Source: CAILZL01 sp035548495
GTDB lineage: Bacteria; Pseudomonadota; Gammaproteobacteria; Steroidobacterales; Steroidobacteraceae
Reading direction: 5' to 3'
DNA length: 64,000 nt
Assembly: GCA_035548495.1 (NCBI GenBank)
Contig: DASZSV010000076.1
Span: forward strand, 47,100 to 111,099
Part shown: piece by piece, positions 45,196 through 54,579 of the stretch
How the letters are laid out: each line of letters opens with the position of its first letter
How positions within the stretch are numbered: the stretch's first letter is position 1
The notes under the pieces: generated by a model
The model's database searches: none
What the model was told of the DNA's origin: nothing
What the model saw: only the letters and a program-made list of their open reading frames with translations
Position numbers and translations under genes: made by a program

Positions 45196-45615
45196 TTACC
45201 AGCTTCCGGTGTTTGGCATGGAAGTCCACGGTTCCTGCGGCGGCAATGATTCGCCCTGTTGCAGCAACTCAATGGAGATCTGGTCGGGCGAACGCACAAA
45301 GGCCATGCGGCCATCGCGCGGCGGACGCAGAATGGTCACGCCATGATCCATCAATCTCTGACATGTCGCATAGATGTTTTCAACCTGATACGCGACATGA
45401 CCAAAGTTGCGGCCACTGGTATACACCTCGGGATCCCAGTTATGGGTCAGTTCAATCTGTGCATGCTCATCACCCGGCGCAGCAAGAAACACCAGTGTAA
45501 AGCGGCCCTGCTCGTGATCGGTTCGCCTGATCTGCTTCAGGCCCAATGCATCACAATAAAACCGGAGTGAGGTGTCGAGGTCGGTGACACGCACCATGGT
45601 ATGAAGATATTTCAT
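45196..45615 (-). CDS. gloA: Lactoylglutathione lyase (glyoxalase I)
   Basis: A 139-residue VOC-fold metalloenzyme converting the methylglyoxal-glutathione hemithioacetal to S-lactoylglutathione. Metal ligands expected from E. coli GloA are visible as His5, Glu55, His73 and Glu116. The size matches the short Ni-type class. ATG 45615 overlaps the stop of the upstream helicase gene as ATGA, so translation is probably coupled. Confidence 0.95.
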   Translation of the reverse strand: MKYLHTMVRVTDLDTSLRFYCDALGLKQIRRTDHEQGRFTLVFLAAPGDEHAQIELTHNWDPEVYTSGRNFGHVAYQVENIYATCQRLMDHGVTILRPPRDGRMAFVRSPDQISIELLQQGESLPPQEPWTSMPNTGSW

Positions 45616-48600
45616 GTCAGTTCCCGCCATGCGCGAAGTAACGGAAAGTATAACGCCGTTTTGACCGGCTGCTCAGGTTTCCAGCGACGCATCAAGGCTG
45701 CATAGCGTTGCAGTTGCGGACGATAACGTTGCTCCTCACTGTGCAAAAACGCATCGAGATCGCCGCCTTCATGTGTGCTGGTCTTGAAATCAATAATCCA
45801 GCGTATACCCTGCGCATCCACAAAGGTGCGATCAATCACGCTGTTGACAACCACACCGTCCATGACGCCGGACAACGCCAGTTCTGAACGCGCGTCGTGA
45901 TGACCAGTATCGACATCCACAATCCAGCGGCCGCGCTCATCGTCGAGCACATTTTCAATGGCGGCAATCACCCGTTCGCATGCCGCTTCACGCAATGCTT
46001 CAGGCACACCTTGCTCGGCGAGCAGGGACAGGATGCTCAAACGCCGCGTGCCCGGCTGCCAGTCTTGTTTCTGTTGAGGTGAACTGTTCATCAACAACTC
46101 CAGCTCGGCGTGCACCACGGTACCCACATGACGGCTGGTTTCACTGACCCAGTCAAATTCGATGGGCGCTTCAACCGCATTCACTGTGGCGCGTGATGCA
46201 CCCGTCACTGTATCGGCAATGGCCGGCGGCTGCCAATTCAGCGGCAACCGCCGCAATGATGCCGCTGCATGCGTCGCTGCATCTGTCATTGATGACTGCG
46301 GCACACATGCGCTGAATGCCGGTTCAACTGCGTGCCACAACAAATTCAGCAAGGTTCCCTTGCGAGGCAGATTGATTTCCCCCTTGCTGTTCAGCGATAC
46401 ACTGCCGAACAGATGCAATTCGCGTTTTGCGCGTGTTGTTGCCACATACAGCAATCTGCCGCGTTCCAGTTCAGTACGGCGCTGTTCCAGCTGCTTCAGC
46501 CATTCATGGATGGCATCTTCATCACCGCCGCGTTCCTGCGGCGGCGACAACACCAGCCCTGCTGCCGGCAAACCGGTCAATTGCGCCCAGCGCAGCAACT
46601 GTGTTTTGTCTTTCTGTGCTGCACGATGCATGGAAGGTATGATCACCACATCAAATTCCAGTCCCTTGGACTTGTGAATGGTCATGATCTCAACACGGGC
46701 AGCGGTTGCATCCGGCACGGCAAATAATTCCTCCAGTTGTTTTTCCAGTTGCGTGAAGTCGGCAAGGTCACCGGCCTCTTCAATTTCATCAAGTCTTGCA
46801 AAAAACGCATTGGCATCCTGCAACTCGCCTGCATGCTTCAACACCGCAGGACCATGCAATGCCACCCAGCAACGCCGTACCCAGTCATGCAGGTGATGAC
46901 GGCCGCGTTCCTGCAGCGCCGCCTGCATGACGCGTTTGAATTGCTGCACACGTGAAGCGGCGTCATTCTGCAATTGCGACAGCACTTCTGCATCATTCAA
47001 CAATGACCAGATGGTGGCCTGTGCATTGCGTGATGCAATGGCATGCAGATCATGCAATGTGAGTCCGCACCACGGCGCGCGCAAGCACGCCAGCCATGCA
47101 GTACGATCACCCAGATGCAGCAACGCACGTGTCAATGAGATCAAGTCCTGAATCAACGAACGGTCGCGCAGATGTTCAATATCAACGGCGCTGAAAGGGA
47201 TGTTCGCTGCATTCAACGCTGCCGCGATGGCATTCACATGCGAACGTCCGCCGACCAGGATAGCAATGCGCTGTCTTGCATCCTGCTGCAATGCCTGCGC
47301 AACCAGTGCAGTTACCTCATTGGCTTCCTGCTGCGTGCTGCGGTCAATGGCGGCATGAATGCGTACGTAACCCTGTTGCGAAGCATGGGGTGCGGCCCTG
47401 CTCGGGCTGAATTTCACCGCGCCCTGTTCACTGTCATTGATGGCGGGCAGCACCTGTACAAAGTGAGTGTTGATCCAGTCGATCACCGGCTGCGTGGAAC
47501 GGAAGTTGGTCTGCAACTGCAAGGCTTCCATCTGTTTTATCGCCGGCAGTCCGCGCTGTTGCACATCAAGAAACAAACCCACTTCCGCCTGACGGAAGCG
47601 ATAGATGGATTGCATCGGGTCACCCACACAGAACAGCGTGCGGCCGTCACCGGCCGACCATCCGGCGGTCAGCAATCGCAACAGCTTCATTTGCGTGATG
47701 GAAGTGTCCTGGAATTCATCCACCAGAATATGCTGAAGACGCATGTCGATGGTCAGCGCAAGATCAGTGGGATTGTCTTCAGTCCCGAGTGCATCCAGTG
47801 CACGCAACGATTGTTCGACAAAATCAATCTGTCCACGCTGCTGAAACTCCAGCTTCAGATGCGCCACCGCCTGTGGCAGCACGTTCAGCAATGCAGCAAG
47901 CACCTGCCATTGCGCCTCGCTGTACTCGGCTGCAGGCAATGAATGAACACCGGCAAACAGTTCGGCAAGCCCCTTGATTTCGCGCAACACATTCAGCATC
48001 GCCAGCGCGCGGTTCTGTGTATCTTTGTCGCCTGCCGGAAAACCCTGCACCTTGTTCAACTTCAAATAGAAATCGCCGTCATCCTTGCATAGCACTGCGG
48101 CAATACCACGCCAGACAAGCACCTCATCGCAGTGCGCGCCCGGCATGGATGACAGCGAAGCACAGGCTTCAAGCAATGGTTGCACTTCAGCTTTGGCATT
48201 GTTGTTCAAACGATTGTTCGCCGCATAACTGACCAGTTCCGGCAACACATCATGATATTCCGCAGGAATGGAACGCAGCAGCAATTGCAGATGATGTTCG
48301 ATGGCAGCGCGCAATGTGCCTTCAATCTCGCTGCGCATGGCCTGTTCGTCACCGTCAAGATAACGCACCAGCGGCAGCCATTGATCGCGTTTGCCCAGCA
48401 GGTCACACAGCATGTCCATCAATGCCGGAATGCGATTGGCGGTATGCAGCAGCAGCACTTCAAGATGTGCAGCGACGTCGCTGCCATCACCCAGTTGTTC
48501 AAGCAGGTGATGTATTGCAGATTCATAAAGAACGGAAGTATCGGTGGCTACATCCAGCGCAGTACCCGTGCCGGAAAGAATGGGCAGCCGATGCGCCAGT

Positions 48601-48986
48601 GCAGCGTTCAGTGCATCAATGGTCTGAATGCGCAGGCGCGACGGATTCAGCAGCAACTGCCATTGATACTGTTGATCGGCCTGCAATGCGGCGCGCGCCA
48701 GATCCCAGGTCTGTGCATGATGAGCCTGTTCCGGACGCGGCTGTTCACTGGCCTTGTGCAATGCCTGGAGAATGCGGTTGCGCATTTCACTGGCGGCTTT
48801 GCGTGTGAACGTGATGGCAAGAATGTGTTCCGGTTGCTGCACCGTCGCCAGCAGGCGCAGGAAGCGCTGCGTCAGCAATTCGGTTTTTCCGGAACCCGCC
48901 GGCGCCTGCACAATGAATGAATGCACCGGCGACAGTGCACGCAATCGTACATCGTGATCAGCCACTTGTCCGGCAACATCACTCAT
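45612..48986 (-). CDS. AddA-like UvrD-family helicase-nuclease
   Basis: A 1124-residue double-strand-break repair enzyme. SF1A helicase motifs: Walker A QAPAGSGKTELLTQRFL, motif Ia ILAITFTRKAASEMRNRI, motif II LVDEFQDTS, motif III FCVGDPMQSIYRFRQAEV, motif V MTIHKSKGLEFDVVI and motif VI VATTRAKRELHLFG. The C-terminus carries a RecB-type nuclease motif, WIIDFKTSTHEGG. ATG 48986 overlaps the AddB-like stop by eight bases. The pair probably substitutes for or complements RecBCD. Confidence 0.92.
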   Translation of the reverse strand: MSDVAGQVADHDVRLRALSPVHSFIVQAPAGSGKTELLTQRFLRLLATVQQPEHILAITFTRKAASEMRNRILQALHKASEQPRPEQAHHAQTWDLARAALQADQQYQWQLLLNPSRLRIQTIDALNAALAHRLPILSGTGTALDVATDTSVLYESAIHHLLEQLGDGSDVAAHLEVLLLHTANRIPALMDMLCDLLGKRDQWLPLVRYLDGDEQAMRSEIEGTLRAAIEHHLQLLLRSIPAEYHDVLPELVSYAANNRLNNNAKAEVQPLLEACASLSSMPGAHCDEVLVWRGIAAVLCKDDGDFYLKLNKVQGFPAGDKDTQNRALAMLNVLREIKGLAELFAGVHSLPAAEYSEAQWQVLAALLNVLPQAVAHLKLEFQQRGQIDFVEQSLRALDALGTEDNPTDLALTIDMRLQHILVDEFQDTSITQMKLLRLLTAGWSAGDGRTLFCVGDPMQSIYRFRQAEVGLFLDVQQRGLPAIKQMEALQLQTNFRSTQPVIDWINTHFVQVLPAINDSEQGAVKFSPSRAAPHASQQGYVRIHAAIDRSTQQEANEVTALVAQALQQDARQRIAILVGGRSHVNAIAAALNAANIPFSAVDIEHLRDRSLIQDLISLTRALLHLGDRTAWLACLRAPWCGLTLHDLHAIASRNAQATIWSLLNDAEVLSQLQNDAASRVQQFKRVMQAALQERGRHHLHDWVRRCWVALHGPAVLKHAGELQDANAFFARLDEIEEAGDLADFTQLEKQLEELFAVPDATAARVEIMTIHKSKGLEFDVVIIPSMHRAAQKDKTQLLRWAQLTGLPAAGLVLSPPQERGGDEDAIHEWLKQLEQRRTELERGRLLYVATTRAKRELHLFGSVSLNSKGEINLPRKGTLLNLLWHAVEPAFSACVPQSSMTDAATHAAASLRRLPLNWQPPAIADTVTGASRATVNAVEAPIEFDWVSETSRHVGTVVHAELELLMNSSPQQKQDWQPGTRRLSILSLLAEQGVPEALREAACERVIAAIENVLDDERGRWIVDVDTGHHDARSELALSGVMDGVVVNSVIDRTFVDAQGIRWIIDFKTSTHEGGDLDAFLHSEEQRYRPQLQRYAALMRRWKPEQPVKTALYFPLLRAWRELT

Positions 48987-51645
48987 CGCCTTCTTCCTCC
49001 GCATCCGTCTCCAGCAGTTGTTCCTTGATCCTGCACAAGCCGGTCAATGTGCAATACTGGCATTCACCCGGCAATGGATTGACATCTGCCACGCCCTGCC
49101 TGAACTGGGTTGCGAGGGCGCTCAACACATTGCGCCAGTGCTGCAACAACTGCGGCCAGTCATCCACATCCGGAATACGCTTGCTCTCACTGCGCCCTGC
49201 ATAGCTGCGGATGCCATGGGCGATATCATCACGATCCGCCAGTCCGCGCAGTTCGGCCACACCGGGCGACAGAATCGCATAGGCAATGCCGCTCAGTTGT
49301 TGTGAATGCGCCAGTGCATACAGGGGCAATTGCGGACTGCGCGGCCTTCCCGGCTGCTTGATATCCAGCCAGTCCTGCGGATAGTTGGCATCACCAGTTT
49401 TGTAATCAATCAATAACAATGAACCATCTGCCAGTCGATCAATGCGATCCGGCTGGATATTGAACTTCAGTCCCGCCTGTTCAAAGGGTTCACGCTGTTC
49501 ACTGCTTTGCACAACGAAGTCATCGCGTGCGCTTTCATGCTTCAGCAATTGCATGATCACATTGGTTGCGACCACGACCTCGACATTCATGATGCGTTGT
49601 TGATGCATGGTCGTCGCTTTCACTAGATGTTGAATCCTGCGCATGGCAGTCTGTTCAACCTGGGTACGCAACACTTCAACCGATTGCAATGCATTGCGCA
49701 GTCCATGTGAATCGCGCAGCGCGTTCCACAATTCCTGCAACACTGCGTGAATGAGCTTGCCGCGATCCAGCGGCGATATGCCGAAGGCCAACGGCTGCGG
49801 CGCGACGGCATGAAGACGCAATTCGGCCTGTGCGCGGAAAGCGCAGCGTGATTGCAATTCGAATACGCGTGCACCCTGCCTGATGGCGCCGCCGGGATGT
49901 GCCGGCATGACGATGTCGCTTAAACGTTCAAGTTTTGGCCTGGCAGCGATCAAACCCTCCACCAGCGTGACCACATCAGAACACGGCACTGCATCCATTG
50001 AAATAACAGGCCATTGCAACAAACTGCTGGGGCGCAGTTCCACATCCTTGTCATGTTGCGGCCAGCTCATGATGACCTCCGCTGCGCTGCCCGCCAGGCG
50101 TTGCAGTTTTTTTCCTGCCGCCTGCAACATCAGGCCGGCGCGCGCGGACGGAACACCGTATTGCTGTTGCAGGTGCAACGGAATGAATGGATCGGGATCC
50201 ATCGCTGCAGGCCACGCATCTGCATGCACGCCGGTGATCCACAATGCATCGAAGCACATGCCCGCAGCGGTATCAGCATCAATGATGGTGATGGTTTCAT
50301 CCATGGTTTCCGGCGCAAATCGCACCTGCTGGCAGGCGTTGCGCAACAATTGCAGTGCCTGTATCTCGTTCACGCGTCCACTCATTTCATCAAGGACACT
50401 GAGTTGCGCCAATACCTCGTGAAACTTGTTGCGCACCTGTTGTTCATCGCTGGACAGTGTTCGCGCCTTTGCCCAGCCCATATTCGCGAGTGCCTGATTG
50501 AAGTGTGCTGTCCATGCGCTGGGCAATTGCGCGCCGTGTATCGTTGCCCGCAATGCTGCAACCGCATGCAATGAGTGACCCAGCAGCGGACATGTGGGCA
50601 GTGCACGATGCGACACTTCATGCGTGCTCCATGTATCCTGATTCGATTCGCGCAGCATGATATCCAGCAGTGCGCGTTCGTCCGATTCTGTTTCATGGCC
50701 TGCGATAAAAGGGGAACGCAGAATTTTTTCCCAGCAGGAAAAATCACTTCTGTCCTGCAACAATTGCAGACACAGCAATGCATGATGAACCAGTGGATAA
50801 GACGCCAGATCAGCACTCGCAGACAGCGCGAATGGCTGCCGGTTTTCATGCTGATTGCTGCATGACGATGGCGCAAGCACTGCACTGAAGATGCGTTTTA
50901 CGCTGGTTGCATTGACATTCAGATCAGGAACGACAATGCCAATGCGCTGTTGGCCGTGTTCAAGTTGATAACGCGCCCAGCGCGCTGCGGCTTCCAGTTC
51001 TGCATCGGCATTCCTGAGCGCCACCACCTGTGCATTGACATTCTGCTGCGGCATCTCATGAAGATGCACTTCGCAGCCATGCTGCCGCCAGTGATCCAGC
51101 AATGCAGCGAGTGCAGGCGGCACATCATCAAACCCCATGACATGCAGCGCAGCGTCCGGTACGTACGAACTGTGCAGAATCCATTGCGGCACTCTGGCCA
51201 TGTCCAGCAGTTGACGTTGCGCAGTGTATTGCACAAACCGCCGTGCCCATTGATGGAACGCATGCGCCTCTTCACCACCGGTGTCAGAAAGTTTTTCCAG
51301 TGGAATCCGGTATTGATGTAATACCTGCCAGCTGCGCAATGCGGCACGGGCCGTGTGCGTTGCACTCAGCAACGCATGATCGCTGTCTGCAACGATGGAT
51401 TCCCATATCGTCCGTGTCTGCAATTCGTTCAGCAGGCGCATGGGTCCGGCAACATGCTGGCGTTGCCGCGCAAATGCTTCCGTCAGAAAGGCATTGACCG
51501 TGAGAATGTCCGGCGTGAGCCATGCAGCCCTGCCCTGCAGCTGCGCATGATGTGCAAAATCCAGACGCAGACGATGTGCCAGCCGTTGACTGGCACATAG
51601 CAGGGACGCACCTTCATCAAGTGATTTATAAAGAAGTGCATCCAC
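48979..51645 (-). CDS. AddB-like PD-(D/E)XK nuclease
   Basis: An 888-residue partner of the AddA-like protein, resembling the proteobacterial 'probable DNA repair protein' group. The N-terminal half is a degenerate helicase fold. The C-terminal nuclease has LLLIDYKTGDANYPQ and Q-x-x-x-Y (SPQLPLYALAHS). Cysteines in LQSRCAFRAQAELRL and CQYCTLTGLCRIKE fit the four-Cys iron-sulfur staple of AddB. It lies 22 bases downstream of the aminotransferase gene. Confidence 0.9.
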   Translation of the reverse strand: MDALLYKSLDEGASLLCASQRLAHRLRLDFAHHAQLQGRAAWLTPDILTVNAFLTEAFARQRQHVAGPMRLLNELQTRTIWESIVADSDHALLSATHTARAALRSWQVLHQYRIPLEKLSDTGGEEAHAFHQWARRFVQYTAQRQLLDMARVPQWILHSSYVPDAALHVMGFDDVPPALAALLDHWRQHGCEVHLHEMPQQNVNAQVVALRNADAELEAAARWARYQLEHGQQRIGIVVPDLNVNATSVKRIFSAVLAPSSCSNQHENRQPFALSASADLASYPLVHHALLCLQLLQDRSDFSCWEKILRSPFIAGHETESDERALLDIMLRESNQDTWSTHEVSHRALPTCPLLGHSLHAVAALRATIHGAQLPSAWTAHFNQALANMGWAKARTLSSDEQQVRNKFHEVLAQLSVLDEMSGRVNEIQALQLLRNACQQVRFAPETMDETITIIDADTAAGMCFDALWITGVHADAWPAAMDPDPFIPLHLQQQYGVPSARAGLMLQAAGKKLQRLAGSAAEVIMSWPQHDKDVELRPSSLLQWPVISMDAVPCSDVVTLVEGLIAARPKLERLSDIVMPAHPGGAIRQGARVFELQSRCAFRAQAELRLHAVAPQPLAFGISPLDRGKLIHAVLQELWNALRDSHGLRNALQSVEVLRTQVEQTAMRRIQHLVKATTMHQQRIMNVEVVVATNVIMQLLKHESARDDFVVQSSEQREPFEQAGLKFNIQPDRIDRLADGSLLLIDYKTGDANYPQDWLDIKQPGRPRSPQLPLYALAHSQQLSGIAYAILSPGVAELRGLADRDDIAHGIRSYAGRSESKRIPDVDDWPQLLQHWRNVLSALATQFRQGVADVNPLPGECQYCTLTGLCRIKEQLLETDAEEEGDE

Positions 51646-51667
51646 TGCCGGTAATCAATCTGCAGGA

Positions 51668-52933
51668 CTACACTGCTTTCAGCGATGGTGCGGGCCGCGA
51701 CACGGGACGGCGGCCGCTGGCGTAACTTTCCAGCAACTCTTCCATGCGGCCGAATACTTCATTGATGACTTCGGCGCGCGGCAGATGTGTGATGCGGAAA
51801 CGATTGCGATACGGCACATTGAAACTGGAGCCCGGAGCGATCAGCACGTGTTTGTGCTCCAGCAAGTCCAGCGCGAATTGCTGATCATCAATATCAGGCA
51901 GGGCATCGGTGCGAATTTCCACAAAATCATAAATCGCACCGCGCGACAGATTGATATTCATATACTTGCTGTTGCGCACATTGTCATGAATGGCCTGACG
52001 CGTTTCAAACAATCGTCCACCGGGACGCACCAGTTCACGGATGCTTTGATAACCACCCAATGCCGTCTGCACTGCCCATTGTCCGGGAACATTGGCGCAC
52101 AGACGCAATGATGACAGCAACTCCACCGCACTCAGATAGTCCCGTGCGTGTTCGATATCGCCGGAGAATACCGCCCAGCCCACCCGGTAACCGCAGGCAC
52201 GATACACCTTCGACAATCCGGACAGGGTGACACACAAAGTATTGTTCACCAGCGTGGCCATGGGCGTGAACGTGGCATCACCGTACAGAATCTGGTCGTA
52301 GATTTCATCGGAATACACCACCAGATGATGTTTCTCGGCGAGCCTGGCAATGGCTTCCAGCGTTGATTTTGGATACACCGCGCCGGTGGGATTGTTGGGA
52401 TTGATCACCACTATCGCACGCGTGCGGCTGGTGATCAGTGCTTCAATGTCCTTTACGTCGGGAACAAAATGATTTTCCGGGCGGCAGGGATAATGCACTG
52501 CACGGCCGCGATTGAGATTGACTGCTGCTGTCCACAACGGATAGTCAGGACTTGGCACCAGCACTTCATCATCCGTGTTCAGCAAACCGCGCAGCGTGAG
52601 ATCAATCAGTTCGCTGACGCCATTGCCGATGAAAACTTCGTCCGCACTGACATCACGTACACCGCGGCTCTGCTGCAACATCACGATGGCTTCACGTGCC
52701 GGGAAAATGCCTTTCTGATGGCAGTACCCTTCGCTGGAACGCAGATTCTCGATCATCGCCAGACGCATGGGTTCCGGCGTACGGAAACCAAATGCACCGG
52801 GATTGCCGATATTGAGTGAAATGATGTCGTAACCCAGCCGTTCCATTTCCTGTGCGCGCCGCGCCAGTTTGCCGCGTATTTCATACTTGACATTGGCGAG
52901 ACCCGAACTGGGACGAATGGATTGGACAGTCAT
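51668..52933 (-). CDS. AlaA-like pyridoxal-phosphate aminotransferase
   Basis: A 421-residue class I aminotransferase. PLP Lys lies in LSGLSKVYRACGYRVGW; NPNNPTGAVYPKSTLEAI and YSDEIYDQILYG are typical of the AlaA/AspC group. E. coli AlaA converts pyruvate and glutamate to alanine and 2-oxoglutarate; this is the best guess. ATG 52933 is preferred over 52975. It heads the run with addB, addA, gloA and ppk2, a grouping with no evident pathway logic. Confidence 0.9.
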   Translation of the reverse strand: MTVQSIRPSSGLANVKYEIRGKLARRAQEMERLGYDIISLNIGNPGAFGFRTPEPMRLAMIENLRSSEGYCHQKGIFPAREAIVMLQQSRGVRDVSADEVFIGNGVSELIDLTLRGLLNTDDEVLVPSPDYPLWTAAVNLNRGRAVHYPCRPENHFVPDVKDIEALITSRTRAIVVINPNNPTGAVYPKSTLEAIARLAEKHHLVVYSDEIYDQILYGDATFTPMATLVNNTLCVTLSGLSKVYRACGYRVGWAVFSGDIEHARDYLSAVELLSSLRLCANVPGQWAVQTALGGYQSIRELVRPGGRLFETRQAIHDNVRNSKYMNINLSRGAIYDFVEIRTDALPDIDDQQFALDLLEHKHVLIAPGSSFNVPYRNRFRITHLPRAEVINEVFGRMEELLESYASGRRPVSRPAPSLKAV

Positions 52934-53040
52934 GATGACACCGGACGTGTGATACACCTGCCCAAAGACTAGCAAAGAATGGTGCGATTGCCGAGTGCCA
53001 ACTCACAGAATGATTTGCCACGCAAACCGCCATTAACGGG

Positions 53041-53090
53041 AAACCCGGTTCGCCTGCTGGTGATCCTTCATCAGCAAACAGACCGGGTTT
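53041..53090 (-). terminator. Branched hairpin after the CHRD lipoprotein gene
   Basis: AAACCCGGT (53041-53049) pairs with ACCGGGTTT (53082-53090); an inner stem TGCTG/CAGCA lies at 53055-53076. It is 33 bases past the stop on the minus strand. The U tract is short, so it may be a terminator or an RNA-protecting structure. Confidence 0.55.
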
Positions 53091-53123
53091 GAGGGGTACC
53101 TGTTCAGAATTGAGCGCAACCTG

Positions 53124-54404
53124 CTAGTTGTTCTGCGCGCCCGCAGTGACCCATGCCAGTATCCAGCCAAGTTGTGTTTGAGTGAGCAGACCGCCGGCGG
53201 CGGGCATTTGCACACCGGTAATCGATGGACCGCCTTCTACCTTGTGCACCAGATAGCTGTTTTCGGGATCGCCCGGCCAGATACGCTTGAACGAGCCCTG
53301 CTCAATGCTCGTCACACCCACCACCGATGTGTAGGTGTTACCGTCGGTCAGGTTCTGCACACCTGGCAAGGTAGTACCCACACCGGAATGACAACCAGAG
53401 CACTTGGGTGTGAAGATATTGCTTTGCAATTGCGCCAGCGTTGGCGGCGCCTGAATCTGCGCACGCGCTTCGCCATTGACGTTGGCGGCAGTGGTGACAT
53501 TGACGTACCACAGGTTGCCAGTGAAGTTGGTGACATCGCTGCCGGTAATTGCAATGCCTTCATTCATCCAGTGCGATGAATTGGCATTGTCCACCACCAG
53601 CGTTGCCACCGCAGTGCCGTTAACGCCATAGTCACCCATCAACAACTGTGCACCTGTTGCATTGTTGGCACTCAAGTTGACGTTGACTGCAGCCATGTTG
53701 GCGGCCGTGCTCACAGTCACTGCGGCCCTGCCCGAAATGGTAGAGCCCGAAGGTGTAATCGCGGGAAATTCCAGCGCCGGCGTAATGTCGGAGAAAATCA
53801 CTGTCACACCACTCGGCATGACCTGTCCGCGAATTTCTCCTTGCGGGAACGCGGCGGATGTCACCATCAGGTACAACTTGCCTGCCCACAAATCATTCCA
53901 TTGATCCGCGGTCAGTACCGTGTTATCGGGTATGGACCAGCTATTGGCACCAGCGGTCAGAGTGACAATGGCGGCGCCATTGTTGCCCGCAAATGCATCA
54001 TTCAATGTCACGGCGGTTGCATTGCTGATACCTGTCACTGTAACCGTTCCGCTAACGCCACTGTTTGATGAATCAAACACCAGGCTTGCGGTTGCTGAGG
54101 CACTGGAATTGGGCGCGGGATAAATCTGGTACGGTGTCAGATTGACAGACACCGATGCAGTCGTTGCGCTGCTTGATGAACTGCTGGAGCTCGAACTGCT
54201 GGAACTACTGGAACTGACACTGGAAGCAGATGAACTGCTGGACGACATGCATCCATAGTAGCCGCAGGATGTACCGCCGCCGCCACTCGATCCACCATAC
54301 CCGCCACCACCTCCGCAGGCACCCAGCGACAGACTCAGTGACAACACACCGAGTGCCGCGACACGATTACGCAACAAGCGAACACTGTTTGTAGTAAACA
54401 TCAT
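53124..54404 (-). CDS. CHRD-domain lipoprotein with C-terminal haem motif
   Basis: A 426-residue exported protein. The signal ends in lipobox LSLGAC (Cys30), followed by a Gly-rich stretch and a polyserine linker. Two CHRD domains follow (each with FPQGEIRGQ- or NVNGEARAQ-like ends and GNNGAAIVTL). The C-terminal 100 residues contain CSGCH and PGDPENSYLVHKVEG...MP, matching the cytochrome-like domain found in planctomycete and proteobacterial surface proteins. GGGAG precedes the paired ATGs at 54404/54401. It is divergent from another haem-motif gene. Confidence 0.85.
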   Translation of the reverse strand: MMFTTNSVRLLRNRVAALGVLSLSLSLGACGGGGGYGGSSGGGGTSCGYYGCMSSSSSSASSVSSSSSSSSSSSSSSSSATTASVSVNLTPYQIYPAPNSSASATASLVFDSSNSGVSGTVTVTGISNATAVTLNDAFAGNNGAAIVTLTAGANSWSIPDNTVLTADQWNDLWAGKLYLMVTSAAFPQGEIRGQVMPSGVTVIFSDITPALEFPAITPSGSTISGRAAVTVSTAANMAAVNVNLSANNATGAQLLMGDYGVNGTAVATLVVDNANSSHWMNEGIAITGSDVTNFTGNLWYVNVTTAANVNGEARAQIQAPPTLAQLQSNIFTPKCSGCHSGVGTTLPGVQNLTDGNTYTSVVGVTSIEQGSFKRIWPGDPENSYLVHKVEGGPSITGVQMPAAGGLLTQTQLGWILAWVTAGAQNN

Positions 54405-54579
54405 CGACTCCCCGTTGAAGTATGACTGTTGCTGTTGGGTGCCACGTCCACACAAAACGGTTCATTGAACCTTGTTCACTGAAAACGGCACTACCTGTCG
54501 ACTTGCAACATGCCTGGCGACACGCATGACAACGAGCCCGCAAGTCACGATCAACCTTGTCCATCTGCGGGGAATGTAA

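Noticed and set aside
44303..45346. 347-codon plus-strand ORF over ppk2
   Set aside because: Antisense to PPK2 and glyoxalase sequences; not protein-like.
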